DNA from: Fagopyrum homotropicum
Taxonomy: Eukaryota > Streptophyta > Magnoliopsida > Caryophyllales > Polygonaceae
Length of the DNA: 64,000 nucleotides
Reading direction: 5' to 3'
Assembly (NCBI GenBank): GCA_033239125.1
Contig: BSWB01000008.1
Location: 464,001-528,000, forward strand
Position 1 is the stretch's first letter. Every line of letters begins with the position of its first letter. Below are positions 21,906 to 34,600 of this stretch, in pieces. Both the position numbers and the translations under genes were made by a program. The notes beneath the pieces are model-generated. The model was given only the letters and a program-made list of their open reading frames with translations, did no database searches and was not told the DNA's origin.

Positions 21906-22970
21906 GATTGTGCAAAAAGTTTAGCTTGTGCATAAATTTCACAACGACTATAACTAATATAGAAATCTACCAAAAATCTGTAGAAATTTTCATAACAATT
22001 TAGCTTGTGTAGAAAATACAGAATTTTTCACAACAATCAAGCTTGTGCAAAAAGTATATGGAGAAAATTTAGCAACAAGTATAACAATCAGCAACAAGTA
22101 AACTAAACAAATCAGCAAAGTATAAAAATCACAAGCAAGCATAAAAATTAGCAAAGTATGCAAAAAGCTCATGACAATTGTAATGTATGCAGAAATCTAA
22201 AAAAAATCAACCTGTGTAGAAAGTATAAAAATCAACAAGTAAACTAAACAAAACAAAGCATGAAAGTTTAAAAATCAACAACAAATATAAAACCAGCAAA
22301 GCGTGTAGAAATTGCAGTTTGCCAAGAGTTCACCCATCTACATAAGACTAATGACATTGCTATTTGATCTTGCATCATATAAACAAAAATTCACCATTAC
22401 GTAATATAATGGTCTAAAACATTAACTAAACCAAGATCAGATACAACAAAACTTAACCAAGATCAAATCATTGTTGACTTGGAGGGCCCTATGGTGCCGG
22501 TCCATGCAATCTGGTGTGGCTTCCTCGGTTTACAAAGTGAACTATCACAAGTAAATCTTTTGGACATCTCTATCCTTATAAGGAGCAAGATGACAAAAGT
22601 CATGTGTTAACTCAAGTTCATCTTGTGATAAATGATGTCGATGGAGCCTATAGTGAATCCCTATTGGATTAGTTTCAAGGTGTTGGTATTATAACTATCT
22701 TGAGTATCTACTTGATCTTGAGGCCTACTCTTCTGAAGTTGATGCAAGAATTAGTTAATTTTCCCTGAGAGACTTTTCATACCCAGTTGATGAGAGTGTA
22801 TTGGTTTTAAAGTTTACAACAAGCTTACAACTATCAAAACAACCAACCTTGAAATATAGAGCTATATCTAGAATATTTTTTTGAATTATGTCATGTTTTT
22901 TTATCATACTTAACAGTGATTGTGAAATATAGAGATATATCCAAAAATATTACCAGATAAGAGATATTAA
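21906..22970. other. AT-rich DNA with CAGCAACAAGTAAAC repeats, no gene
   Basis: The first 400 bp are made of short variants of 'AGCAACAAGTA-AACTAAACAAATCAGCAAAGTATAAAAATC' and 'TTAGCTTGTGTAGAAA'. The rest has no open frame I recognise. It may be the upstream interior of the plus-strand Athila/Tat remnant that follows. Confidence 0.45.
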
Positions 22971-24618
22971 GGGTCGGGCTAAGATCTTAAAAGAGCACTT
23001 CCTGAGAGGCAACCTGTGTTAAAACATTATTTACTTTTTAATAAATGGATCTATCTTTTATGTTTTGTGTTTGTAGGGTTAAAGGCAAATGTAAGAAAGG
23101 AAACAAGAATCCCGGACGAGTTATTAGCATTGCTGCAAATTATGGCCTTGTTAAGGTCGTAGAGAGTTTTTTGGCACCCATGATACTTCATTGGAGACAC
23201 CCTTGACACAACACATCCGTTCTAAATTGAAGAACCCCTTTGGGATCTCAACTAGCCTCCGGATCTTACTTGAATCTAGTTTGTAAGTACAATTAACCTT
23301 CTCTTAATCATGATGATCATATTTTTGGCTTGTTCGTTCAAATTAAATACTGATCATGTTAAGATGTTTTGTTGTTGATGCTCCTAAATGAAAACTTCAA
23401 AAATATGGGGTTTTTAATAAGTATGTGGTATTACTTTTGTATTGACATATCATATGTAGTTGGAATTGTTGTTGTTTTGTGTTGTTGGATTATTTTTGTG
23501 AGTATTTTCCACTTTTCTATTTATTTTCTTTATTAGTGACAATGTAGAATTTAAGTGTGGGGTGACAATATTTGCATCTTAGTTGCATGTAATTTTCATT
23601 TTATCTTATTTTATTTTATTTTTGCAATCATAATGCATGTAGTCTTAGTGGCATTTTCACCCTAAAAAAATTGATTTGATGTATGGAATGATCTCAATGA
23701 AGAAATTATGCCTTGTTTATGGATGGGGGATAGTAAACGTGGAACAACATGACATATGTGAGATTTTTATATCTTGTTAGAAACTCATGAATTGATGAAA
23801 TGTTGTTGTCTTACGCTTGCTTAAATGACTCTTTCCAAAATCACATAATATAGCTCATGTGCATTGCGTGGAGATGATTGAGGCATTTCACGTCTTGTAT
23901 TTCATTATTCCCATAACCATGTACTTGCTCCTCCAAATTTTACTACTGGCCTCCCTTTTACATATCCGAAAATTAGGAATTGATGTTTTTAAGGATTTGC
24001 TTGAAAATAAGTATGGGGTAATTTTGCTCGAAGTTATGTATATATTCCTAAAAAAAGAAAGAATAAGAAGAAGAAGAAGAAAAGAATAGAAAAAAAAATA
24101 AAGAATATTTGTGGGTCATGGATTGAGTCGTTGAGTAATCGGGTGCACTCATCACAAATGAGTTGTATTCGCTTCAAAAGGAGGATTAATTTGTGAATGA
24201 TGCAGATTTGAGTATGTGCATGTGATGTGAGGCATCTTAGGATACTAAGATTTGCTAAGAATTGAGGTTTCGGATATTGTGCACCAAAGCTCAATCTCCC
24301 AAGTAGAAGAAGTGTATAACAGCGGGAAAAAAGGGTTGATGTATTTGTTGAAAGTTTGTGTAATGTTTGGTTGTTTTTGCAAGCTATGACTATCTTGAAA
24401 TTGATTTGATAACATGAGTGTTTATGCAAAGTATAATCATTCTTCTTGTATGGCGTGCTTCAAATGCTATTGTCATGTGCAATCATATTGAGAGTGATCA
24501 TACTTAAAGCACTATTATGATACTTTCTTTTTTCATGATTTTATATTTTTTATGTAATCATTTTACTTTTGATTTGGTTCTTGCTTGAGGACAACCAAGG
24601 ATCAAGTATGAGGTGTTT
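22971..24618 (+). mobile_element. 3' non-coding part of an Athila/Tat-like element
   Basis: Several signposts occur in the order seen in the intact Athila. 'GAGCACTTCCTGAGAGGCAACC' near 23000 corresponds to 'AGCGCTTCTTGGGAGGCAACCC' at 48037. 'GACAATGTAGAATTTAAGTGTGGGG' near 23540 corresponds to 'GACAATGTTCGTCCTAAGTATGGGG' at 50495. 'TTGCTTGAGGACAACCAAGG...AAGTATGAGG' near 24580 corresponds to 'TTGCTTAGGGACAAGCAAGTG...AAGTATGGGG' before the 3' LTR at 51748. No intact coding frame lies between; an env-like ORF is absent. Confidence 0.65.
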
Positions 24619-25830
24619 TGATAGAGTATTTTTATTAGGTCTAAAATCATGTGTTTAGGATTAGTTTTATCATGTATTGACATGAGTTTGTATGCTTTAT
24701 TACTAGTTGGTGTTACATTTATAGTATGGAGGTCTATACTCATTTTTGTCTTCGTTTTCAAGAGGTTTGCTGGTGTTCCATTGTATTGTCGAGAATGTTA
24801 GGATTGATCATTGAAGATTTGATGGAAGAGGCTATGATGTTGGGGATATCCTGGCCAAAGGTTGGCAAGGAGGGGTATGCAAGGATTATGCAAAGAAGAA
24901 AGGAAATCGTGCAAAGATCGGGCAATAGAGCAAAGGAGTTTCTCGTGCAAGGACACCTGCTACTCGTGCACGTTCGTGTGCCGGTAGTGCATGTTCATGT
25001 ACTACTAGTGCATGTTCGTGCATGTGTTGAAGTGACAACGTTCTCAAGCCGATGCCGGAATGCACGATTGTGCAATCCTAGTGCACGTTCATACAAGGTA
25101 CATTAACTACCCGTATTTAAGGGACTTTTGAAATTCTTTATTTGTTTAATCCTCTTTATAAAGAAGTTTTTAGGAGTTTACATTCATCAATTGTTAGATT
25201 AACTTTAGCCTACTTTGAAATTAGAGAGAAAGAAGATTTGAGTGGAGATTTTTGAGTTCTACCATTCTTCTTCTTCTTCTTCATTGAACCTTGTAAGATG
25301 GTTATGTTTATTGTTAATTTCATTCCTATTTTCATGTTTGGATAATCTTCTAAGTTCTAGGATTGAGGATGATTCTTATTATGTTGAGATAGACATGATT
25401 TTGTTTATTGTTTGAACTCGGTTGATCCTCTTGATTGATTAAGAACTTAAGTGTTTAGATCTATATCTAGATGATTACTAGAGAGCGAAAGGTGATAGGA
25501 GTTGTTGAAAAATAAAGTATAAACATGAGATATATTTGTGCGAAAGTGACTAAGATCTCTTGAAGAGATCGAAATAGGTTGCCATAGATGCATTTCTATT
25601 TGTTAAAACTGAGACCGAAAGGAGATGTTTGAACCGAATATGTTTCTTGTATCTAAGAGCTTAAAGGGTCTTGATTTATTTAACTTTATGCAAAAGTGAA
25701 TATTAAATTGCTAGGACGCGTTACTTTGAGCCCAAAAGGAGATTAGTAATACTTTAGGTAACCTACCAGCTTCATGATTAGGATAAATTTTGTTTAAGAT
25801 GAATATTTTGAATGTCTATCAATGATACAT
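24619..25830 (+). repeat. 3' LTR (at least partial) of the Athila/Tat-like element
   Basis: It starts TGATAGAG directly after a purine-rich AAGTATGAGGTG stretch. The right limit is unclear; a plausible end is CTATCA near 25823. Near 24955-25095 there is a cluster of GTGCACGTTCGTG-, GTGCATGTTCGTG- and CGTGCATG-type near-palindromes, followed by a TATA-like GTATTTAAG near 25113. The peptide readable there (His/Val/Arg-rich) follows from this repeat. A (CTT)n run lies near 25264. Confidence 0.55.
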
Positions 25831-26230
25831 AATGGACTAAATCACCAATCCAAGAATATTATTCTCATATAATTTAATTCACTATTTTCAACTAATTTGG
25901 ATATTGAAAGCAACAAAAATTTGATGTGGTATAGAGAGTGTTGAATCTCAAGGACTTTAGGAGTATAAATCAATACCTCAAACCGGTTCTCAAAGCCAAA
26001 AACGATAAAATAAAAAGTCGAAAATATTTGTACCACCTCAAATCGATTTGACACTCTTTATACCACATCAAATTTTAAAACCAACAAACATGTTTTTATG
26101 TTGTATTATTTGTGAGATATGAGACAAAAACACATCTAATAACATAGAATAAAAACATGCTATCAAGCCTCATATCTCACAAATAATATACAAGACTCAA
26201 TTGTAGTATAAGGTCAAGATCAAGCTCACA
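25831..26230. other. AT-rich DNA, no gene
   Basis: I see no gene. 'TTTGATGTGGTATAGAGAGTG' (about 25920) recurs in inverted form as 'ACTCTTTATACCACATCAAATTT' (about 26051), and ATCTCACAAATAATA recurs in inverted form near 26105. A small inverted-repeat element is possible. Confidence 0.4.
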
Positions 26231-26234
26231 TACC

Positions 26235-26800
26235 CTATCTTGTATCGAGTAGATGCTCCTCCCCGCTGCAGCGACGTTGCTCATGATAGGCTTAGCCTTA
26301 AGCCGCTATCATTCGGTTCGGATAAGTCAATTCCCTTCGGTCAGTTCGCTTAGGTGGTCTTCCCTTATCTTCCCTAACGTTCAGATTTATTCTGCTTTGA
26401 GAAAGGAGCACCGACCGAGCGTCTTGAATGAATAAGAAATGGACAGGAGAGGAAATCAAGGATTCTTATTCAACTAAGTTGAAGTTGGAAACATGTCGTT
26501 TACACACCAAAGGTTGGCAAGAACTAAGGGACAACACGCTCCTAGACGATCGTTCTTTCTCTATCAGAGTATCCATCCGTCTTGGTAGGCTTACTTTAAA
26601 AAAAAGTAGAAGGGCGACAACAACTACTGCACCTACAATGGTTGAATAAAAACTTGAACTCAAGCCTGGTGCTTCTATTAATATATTAAGATCGATCATT
26701 CCCTATATGAGGTCCGGTAACGGTGCAAAAGAAATGGGCTGATAGAAGATCTAGGGAGAGGCGCCTAAGAAAGATCTTTGGTTGAAAAATTCCATTTTCA
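26235..26800. other. Possible organelle-derived (mitochondrial-like) insertion
   Basis: Composition changes sharply from the AT-rich flanks to balanced sequence with phrases such as GGTCAGTTCGCTTAGG and AAAGGAGCACCGACCGAGCG, a style I associate with plant mitochondrial non-coding DNA. A minus-strand 77-codon frame (26699-26466) has a hydrophobic run 'IVGAVVVVALLLFF', but I do not recognise it as a known protein. This is an impression from composition, not an alignment; it could equally be unrelated low-copy DNA. Confidence 0.3.
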
Positions 26801-28080
26801 GAGTATTGGCGGAGGGATGCTCATCAAGTTACAAAATAATAAGTTGGCAGATTAATTGGAAAGTCAAAATCAAACCCATATCATAACCAGAAGGTGAGGA
26901 TAGGTCGATCGACACGGAAGATGTAAAGTCGATAATAGAAAACCAAAAATCATGTAAGAGAAAATAACAGAGAGATCGTCCAACTAGAGGGGTGATCGGC
27001 TGATTATTTCACATGGCATAAAGGAGCAAGAAATGGATTAGAATGCTTGATCCACTACCGAGTAAATCGAGAATAAATAAGTTATAGATTCGATAATAAT
27101 AAGAGCATTCCATAATTCAAATCACTAGAACAATACATATCAAATCTCAATCAATAATAATCGTATCCAAACATATATATACATATATATATATATATCA
27201 TGTTATGAAAAGAACAATTTTGCACATCTCTCGCATCTTGCAAAATATTTAAAAAATATCAATTATGCAACTCTCACATCTTGCAATTAACACTTGAAAT
27301 ACAAATAAGTTAAAATTATAGCTATACACACAACTCTCACATCTTGCATAGAAAAAACTTTGAACTACCGTAACACGTGAATTAAAACATATAATCATAA
27401 GGATGAAAAAACATTATCGACGTCACAAACTATACATGCAAGTAGGGAACTTCAGACCCCAAAATGAGAGAAATTAGCAAGATATAACTTAATGGATGTC
27501 ACTATTATTAATCGGAGCAAAAAAGACAAATTGGAGGATTAGGGTATAGATGTCGGCTGATTACAACTTTTTTTTATCTATGAAATTCTCGAATTGAAAA
27601 CGGGATAAAAAGAATAATGATGAAAGCGTCTTATTAATAAGAAAGATTTCTAAACTCGTTCTTCTAGGGTTTGAGGTTAATCCTGCTAAACCCTATCTTT
27701 AAGGAGTAAAATAATATAATTACTAGTTTTGATCTTCCAACAAACAATATCTTTGTGGAAATATAAGATTCACATAAGGTAAGAAAGATCATCCAAAATC
27801 TAACGCCAATGAGACCGGTCGGTTGATTTCACGGGAGGTATTTGCAAACTTATCGCAAAATGCATCATGCTACATGTATTCTGCTCCGAGATCTGATTCC
27901 ACTATCTTGTATTGATACTCCTAAACTACTAACCTTTTATCACGAGGCAATGTCAACATCGTGATATCTCAACTGGAGGATAATAGGAATTATCCTTTAG
28001 GGTGCTAACATGCTACATGTATATATGTACATATCCATATAACATACATAAGTGTACAATCTTATAAGTCCATATATTGT
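26801..28080. other. AT-rich DNA with CACATCTTGCA repeats, no gene
   Basis: I see no coding region. The phrase CAACTCTCACATCTTGCA or a close variant occurs near 27220, 27262 and 27332. A short alternating ATAT run lies at 27173-27199. The right edge abuts T1 leader and may be a rearrangement breakpoint. Confidence 0.45.
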
Positions 28081-28084
28081 TTTA

Positions 28085-28290
28085 CTGATCCTATCAAGTT
28101 GCAGAGATCCACGAAGGTGATGGTGGTCCGACGTACTACTAACCCAACAACCCGACTATGCACATGATTTTGAAATAGAAATTCATTTTGAAATTTTCAG
28201 ACCCCTTTCGGATTCTAGTTATTTTCTACATTCGGTCTTTCAGAAGATTCCAAGTGCCATTGTTGCCAACCCAGAGCTCTGATACCATGT
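28085..28290 (-). other. T1 leader with initiator tRNA-Met primer site
   Basis: On the minus strand, TGGTATCAGAGC (28287-28276) follows three bases after the LTR end. A leader similar to that of T2 comes next: both have GGTTGGCAACAATG, GG(A/C)ACTTGGAATCTTCT-like sequence and CGTGGATCTC. The similarity fades near 28085 without reaching gag, so T1's interior is missing from this side. Confidence 0.75.
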
Positions 28291-31235
28291 TGTAACACCC
28301 CAAGTTCTTAAAACTTGGGGAGCTACTGGTTAGGACCTCACAATGGGTCCCGACCTTGGTTTAACAACAACTTTACTAGGATCTTACAACAAGGAACAAA
28401 TGTATCTAAAACAATTTCCAAAACATAATATTTTTATGGTATGAAAGTACACATGTGACAGCCTTACAAACATATATACAGATACATAACATGCATGCCG
28501 TATGGAAGACTCCCCCGTCCCCATCTAATGAGTACGTGGACCCGGCTGACCATCCGTCCCGAATCTCTCTACAACTGTTTATCTCTACAAAGTCTACAAC
28601 ACGGATAAACCGTTAGCTAACTAACCAAATATAAGTAGAAAGATAAATAACACAAACACACAGAAGAAGAATATAAACACTCAACATGCTGGCACGCAAT
28701 CTGGTTATTATCTGACAACTTATGTGATTCACTTCATCCCATTTTAAAAGTTGTAACACGAGAAATCTTAAGATTTTCCCGCCCCCGTTCCTTATCCAAC
28801 TAGTGATGGTTTGACACACCTCCACCGGTGGCGTCCCCGCAAACCAAGTATGGACTAGTCCCGAAAGAAACCCCCAACACCCTCGGGCTAACTGAGCAGA
28901 ATACTACCGCCCGTTACTCTTAGGCCAGATATGTAAGTCGGTCGATGATTACTATGAAATACGCTAGTACACACATCATTTAAACACCACTATCATCATT
29001 CTCACTCATATCGGATAGCTAGCTAAGTAAGCCCAAAGGACTTACTTGAATCAAATCACAATTTCCGTTATCTCAACTCGGTCCGCAACCGCAGAACTCA
29101 ACCGCCTGTTATAAAAGGCAAGTGGATCAAAATACGTTCCATATCCTTAGAAGTTTATAACTTCTAGATGTACAAACCCATCATAAGGGAAATTACTAAA
29201 ATACCCTCCTGAGGGAAAATGACCATTTTACCCCTGTCCCGAAACTCTAGAAGATTTCTACAACAAAGTTCTAAACTATTCTTTAGAACTTAATCCATAC
29301 TCTAACTCTCTAAAGAAAGTTCTCTAAAGATTTAAAAGAGTTAAACGCATTCTGGACTTTTCATAAAAACTGCTAAGGTCCAACTTTTGCTTAAAATATA
29401 CCCCTCGTACAAAAATCCAAAAATCCTAAGAAAAACTCCCAACCTTCTATGCTATGTACTCTACTCATATAAGCAAAGAAGTCTCCAAAACCACAATCCA
29501 CCACTCTTACACAAAATCCTCGAATAGCTTTAACAACACCTAAGTTCCATACTTAGCCAAAATTCTGAAAGTTTTCCTTAATTGCTCAACTAGCCTACTT
29601 TGAATTCTTATGGATCCAGATCCGACCGATAGTTTGGTCTAAACTTTCGATACACCATACTATGCATATCCTTATATATCATACTAAAATTTGAACGGTA
29701 GATGTTGTTTCTAACGTATCCAAATATATGCTCAAACATGTCTACTCATACAAGATTTTTTTTCTGCAGTCAAAATTCAGAAAAGAGCATTTGATCTAGG
29801 TTCCATACTCACCAAGCTATGCTTCTGATCTAAAGTCCAGCAACCAATTTGTCCCTTAAGTTCTGGTGGAACAAAACAAAGGCGAGGCTGGAGGAATGGA
29901 ACTCGACCCAACGCCTACTTGCAACACCTAGAGTCGACAAGGCTACCAAGGTTATACTCAGGTTAAGGAGGGGAAGCACATAATGGATCTGACTCACCTT
30001 AGTATGGGTGTCGGCCATGGTGGCGCTGCTAGGTGCTTCTCTGAACAGGCGTGGACACGGCGAGGATGGTTGTCATCTCCTGCTACATCGAGACTAGGGT
30101 TAAAACGATCACAGAGAAGGTGGAAGGAGGAGGAAAGGATCTCACCCTAGGGTCCTTACAGTTGCTTACCCGGCGGATCTATAGTCGGTCAGAGAAGGTT
30201 CGTTGGTTGTCTGACGAAGTGCTTGACTCTCTCCAATGACAAGAAGCAACAACCAGGATCTGGATCTTGTTGAAGTAAGGGTGCGGCTCACCGGGATGCA
30301 AGGCACCATACGTAGATGGTTCTCTCAGTCCTATGTTGGAGAAGATACAACACCACGCAGTCCGTCACAGTGCCTTCGCGCGAATGGAAGGGCTCTTAGA
30401 TTTGCCTCATTTCTGTAGTTGTGGGCGTCGATGGTGATGTAGGGCAGAAGTCGGTTCTTACGGTGATGGGGCGATACATTGCTCGGTTTCCACTTGCAGC
30501 GAGGCTTCTACACAGCAGCAGCATCCTCATGGTTCAAGCGTGATGTGCAAGAAGGGTGTGTAGTGGATCATGGTTGCGTAACGCCTAGAAGGAAGGTATC
30601 AATGGAGTGAGGAAAAGGGACGATTGGTTAGGGTAGAATCAGATCGTGTATAACTGATAAGGAAAGAGTATCAAGAATGGAAGGAAACTCGATCACAACC
30701 GTGCAAATATGTATACAAGGGACTTGTAAGGCTCCTACGTGCGTGAGACGGCTGCAGCTCTCCCCTTCCGGGCTTAACGTGATTTCAGGCGCGATATTTA
30801 CCCATGGGCTGACGGCTGGGGCTGACCCTCACAAGGTTATGGGCTGAAACACAAGCAAGGACAAGTGGGCTGAAGAATAAAAGTCAAGAAGAAGTGGCTG
30901 ATGGGTCAAGGCCTTGTCAAGGCTTTGTCACAACTTGTCATTACCTTGCCAAGTCCATGCATGGCTTTGTCATGGACTCGTCTTGGTCTCGTCAATTCCT
31001 GTCAAGGTCTCGTCTTGGTCTCGTCATGACTTTGTCTAGGACATGTCATGATGCAAATTAGGGTTTGGTAGATTAGGGTTTGCTATCACGATCTTATCAT
31101 TTTATGTAAGGTAAGGTTACATAAAACGATAAAAATTTGATATTGTGTCCGACTAGGTGGACAGATAAGGATCGACGGATCGAAATCCGGTTTTTTACGG
31201 ACTTAAATGGAATAAAAAAAATTCCGGATATTACA
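28291..31235 (-). repeat. LTR of T1 (minus orientation), 2945 bp
   Basis: This is the reverse copy of the LTR at 13320-16260: on the minus strand it starts TGTAATATCCGG at 31235 and ends GGGGTGTTACA at 28291. Its primer site lies directly beyond 28291, marking it as originally a 5' LTR. The two copies are very similar with scattered substitutions (for example GGTTGCTGG against GGTTGTTGG near 29840/14710). Right of it come ACACC and the pol half of T2. Confidence 0.9.
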
Positions 31236-32760
31236 ACACCGAGCTGCGTTTTGCCGTCAGGGCAAGGCGCTATCTCAATAGGGTTCTTCACCTGCTAGTG
31301 TTGTTGGAGGAGGACAAAGATCTCAGTTGCAGCAGCAGTAGTAGATAGTTTCTGGTTCTACTGGTCCTCAGGATTCCACTCCGGGACAAGGGAGAGGTAG
31401 AGGACGTGTTGGTGGATCTGCAAACACCAGAGATGCATCAACCAAAGTGTATGAGTTGAGGAGTGCTGTAGAGCCGACAACCACAAGTACCATTCATATT
31501 AATTGTTTTCCTGTCAGAGTTCTTTTCGATACTGGTGCTACACATTCTTTTATATCTGATGCATGTGTAGATAGATTGACCTTAGCTACTGTAGAAGGTA
31601 GACCCTTCTTTATAGGATTACCCGATGGGGGTAAGATTCGAGGTACACGAGAGGCTCGCGATTGCCCTAATAAGATTGGGAGGTCATGATTGGCTAGTTG
31701 ATTTCTTCGTCATGTACTTAGTACATGAAGAAGTTATCCTTGATATGGATTGGATGGACCGACATCAAGCAGTTCTGGACATCGGCAAGATGACAGTGAC
31801 AGTGACTACAGATGCATGTCATGTTGAGATCTTTCGAGGATGGGATCTCGGGAAGACTGGTACAGTCATCAGTGTATTTCGAGCCACGAGACTTATCAGT
31901 CAGGGATGTGAGGCTTTTTGTGCTATGCCATGAAGGATAATACTAGTCCAACTTTAGAGGAGATTCCAGTAGCTTGCGAGTTTGCTGACGTCTTTGGAGA
32001 GTCATAAGGGTTACCTCCACAAAGGAGTGTAGACTTTGACATTGATGTAGATCCCGGTACGAGACCGATCTCTAAGGGTCCTTATCGTATGGTGCCTATC
32101 GAGATGCTTGAGTTGAAGAAGCAACTCAAGGACTTAGCAGAGAAGGGCTTCATCCGCCCTAGTGTATCTCCTTGGGGCGCACCAGTTATCTTCGTCAGAA
32201 AGAAAGACAAGTCAATGAGGTTATGTATCGACTACTGAGAGCTGAACAAGGTGACCATCAAGAACAAGTACCCATTACCCCGTATCGATGATCTTTTGGA
32301 TCAGCAGCATGGAGCTTCAGTATTTTTGAGGATCGATATGAGATTTGGGTATCACCAGCTGAGGGTGAGAGCAGGACGTAGCCAAGACGGCATTTCAGAC
32401 CAGATATGGACACTACGAGTTTGTAGTGATGCCATTCGGGCTCACGAATGCGCCAACAGTCTTCATAGAGTTGATGAATAGCATCTTCATCGACTTTCTA
32501 GACCAGTTTGTTGTTGTCTTCATCGACGACATTCTGGTTTACTCTCGTAGTAGAGAGGAGCATGCATGACACTTGAGGATCGTTCTTCAGGTCTTACAGA
32601 ATAGAGAGCTCTACGCTAAGCTCTCTAAGTGCGAGTTTTGGATGTCCGAGGTAGAATTCCTAGGTCACATTGTTTCAACTGAAGGGATCAAGGTAGATCC
32701 GGCAAAGATCGAGTCAGTAGCATCATGGCCGCCTCCTAAGAGCGTCAAGGAGGTTCGCAG
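31236..32760 (+). pseudogene. T2 pol, first part: knuckle end, protease, reverse transcriptase
   Basis: The frame opens with the last knuckle residues (RAAFC) and continues without a shift to the aspartic protease ('VLFDTGATHSFISDACVDRL', about 31531), then the reverse transcriptase: 'GFIRPSVSPWGAPVIFVRKKD', 'RLCIDY', 'YPLPRIDDLLDQ', 'FIDDILVYSR' at about 32520 as the YxDD-type catalytic motif, and 'KCEFWMSEVEFLGHIVS'. Stops interrupt it after GKALSQ (about 31279), in a Gln run (about 31340) and in the CIDY-ELN motif (32236-32238). Frameshifts lie near 31650 and 32370. It ends at EVRS where the hAT-like element starts; pol resumes at 63129. Confidence 0.88.
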
Positions 32761-33539
32761 TAGGGGTGGGCAAAACCAATCCGATCCGTCGGTCCAGTCT
32801 GAAAAATCCGTCGACCCGATCTGGAAAAACCCGATATTTTACTACCCGTTTTGATCCGGTCCGAATCCGATCCGATCCGGGAGATTTTCCCGGATCATCG
32901 GATCGGATACGGATCGAGGTTTTAGGCATCCGGATATCCGCGGATACCCGGATAAAAAACGGATATCCGCGATATCCAGATACTCACGGATCACCGGATA
33001 TCCGCGGATCATCGGATCGTCTCGGGTCACCGGATATCTGGATAGCTCCGGATCGCCGGTTATCTGGATAGTCCCGGATCACTATATATTCCCGGATATC
33101 CGGCTATTAAAAAATTTTATTATAATTTTAAATGTATTTGTTTTAGGGAGGATAAATAAAGATTGTATATTACAATTATGTACTAATATTTATATTTAAA
33201 ATAATATTAAATGGGAAAATATTTGAGTTCGGCAAAGTGATGAATTAATAATGTGCATACTTAGTTACTCTATATCATTATGTAATTTTGTATTAATGTT
33301 TGTAGTTGACATATTTTACAATATACATGGTAAGTTATTTTAGTTAATCAAAGTAATGAATTGATAATATTTTTTGTATAACTTTATACGTACTCACATA
33401 GTCACATTGATCTCATTTAATTTAACTAAATATATATACATCTATAATATATACAACTTTGTACATACTCACATATTCATACCTTTCGGAATAAATACTC
33501 ATAATATTTTTGTATTATAAATTGATCTAATTGTAAGAT

Positions 33540-34600
33540 ATATCTTTTTATAAATACGATTATAAGTTGGTCTCAATACTAATATTAAAAGTTTGTCTCA
33601 TTTGAATGAACAAATGTTCATAATAATCTTTTATTATTGGTTGGTCTCATTTGTAAGATGTTGATTATTATATATATGATTATAAGTTGGTCTTAATAAT
33701 AATATTTTATTAGAAATTGTTCTTATTTAAATGAACAAATGTTCATAAGAATCTTTAATTATAAGTTAGTCTTATTTTCAGATATAGATTTATATAGATA
33801 TGATTATAAGTTGGTTTCAATAATAATCCATTATTATAAGTTAGTCTCATTTAAACGAACAAATGTTAATAATAATTTTTTTTAATTATAAGTTGATCTC
33901 ATTGTAAGATATAAGTTTTATAAGATGGTCTCAATAGTAATCTTTTATTAGAAGTTGATCTCATTTATATGAACAAATGTTCATAATAATAATTTATTAT
34001 AAGTTGATCTCATTGTAAGTTATGTATTTTTATAAGTTGCTCTCAATAATAATCTTTTATTAGAATTTGATCTCATTTAAATGAACAAATATTCATTATA
34101 ATATTTTATTATAAGTTGATCTCATTGTAAGATATGTATTTTTATAAGTTGATCTCATTGTAAGATATGTATTTTTATAAGTTGCTCTCAATAATAATCT
34201 TTTATTAGAATTTGATCTCATTCAAATGAACAAATATTCATAATAATCTTTTATTATAAGTTGATCTCATTGTAAGGTATATGTTTTTATAAGTTGATAT
34301 CAACAATAATCTTTTCGTAGAAGCTTGACTCATTTAAAAGAACAAAGGTTCATAATGATCTTTTATTATTATTTGATCTTATTGTAAGATATATATTTTG
34401 TAAGATGGTCTCAATAATAATCTTTTATTAGAAGTTGATCTCATTTGAATGAACAAATGTCCATAATAATTTTTTTTATCATCAGTTGATCTCTTTGTAA
34501 AATATATATTTTTATAAGTTGGTCTCAATAATAATCTTTTATTATAAGTTGGTTTCATTTAAATGAACAAATAATGATGATAATGATAATTGTAAAAACA
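33540..34600 (+). repeat. Irregular ~105-145 bp tandem repeats in the hAT shell
   Basis: About nine units contain TTATAAGTTGATCTCATT, GTAAGATAT, CTCAATAATAATCTTTTATTAGAA and AAATGAACAAATGTTCATAA blocks. The GAACAAATGTTCAT core recurs near 33607, 33733, 33858, 33968, 34083, 34227, 34342, 34448 and 34564. No coding sequence. The right arm of the shell near 62245 has one related phrase (TTTTATTAGAAGATCGTCTCATTTAAT). Confidence 0.85.

Noticed and set aside
24726..25106. 126-codon His/Val/Arg-rich frame
   Set aside because: It lies within an LTR and its distinctive part translates the GTGCAC/GTGCATGTTCGTG repeat; no start context or homology.
31447..31933. Two overlapping plus-strand frames as independent genes
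   Set aside because: They are the T2 protease region read in two frames across a frameshift near 31650.
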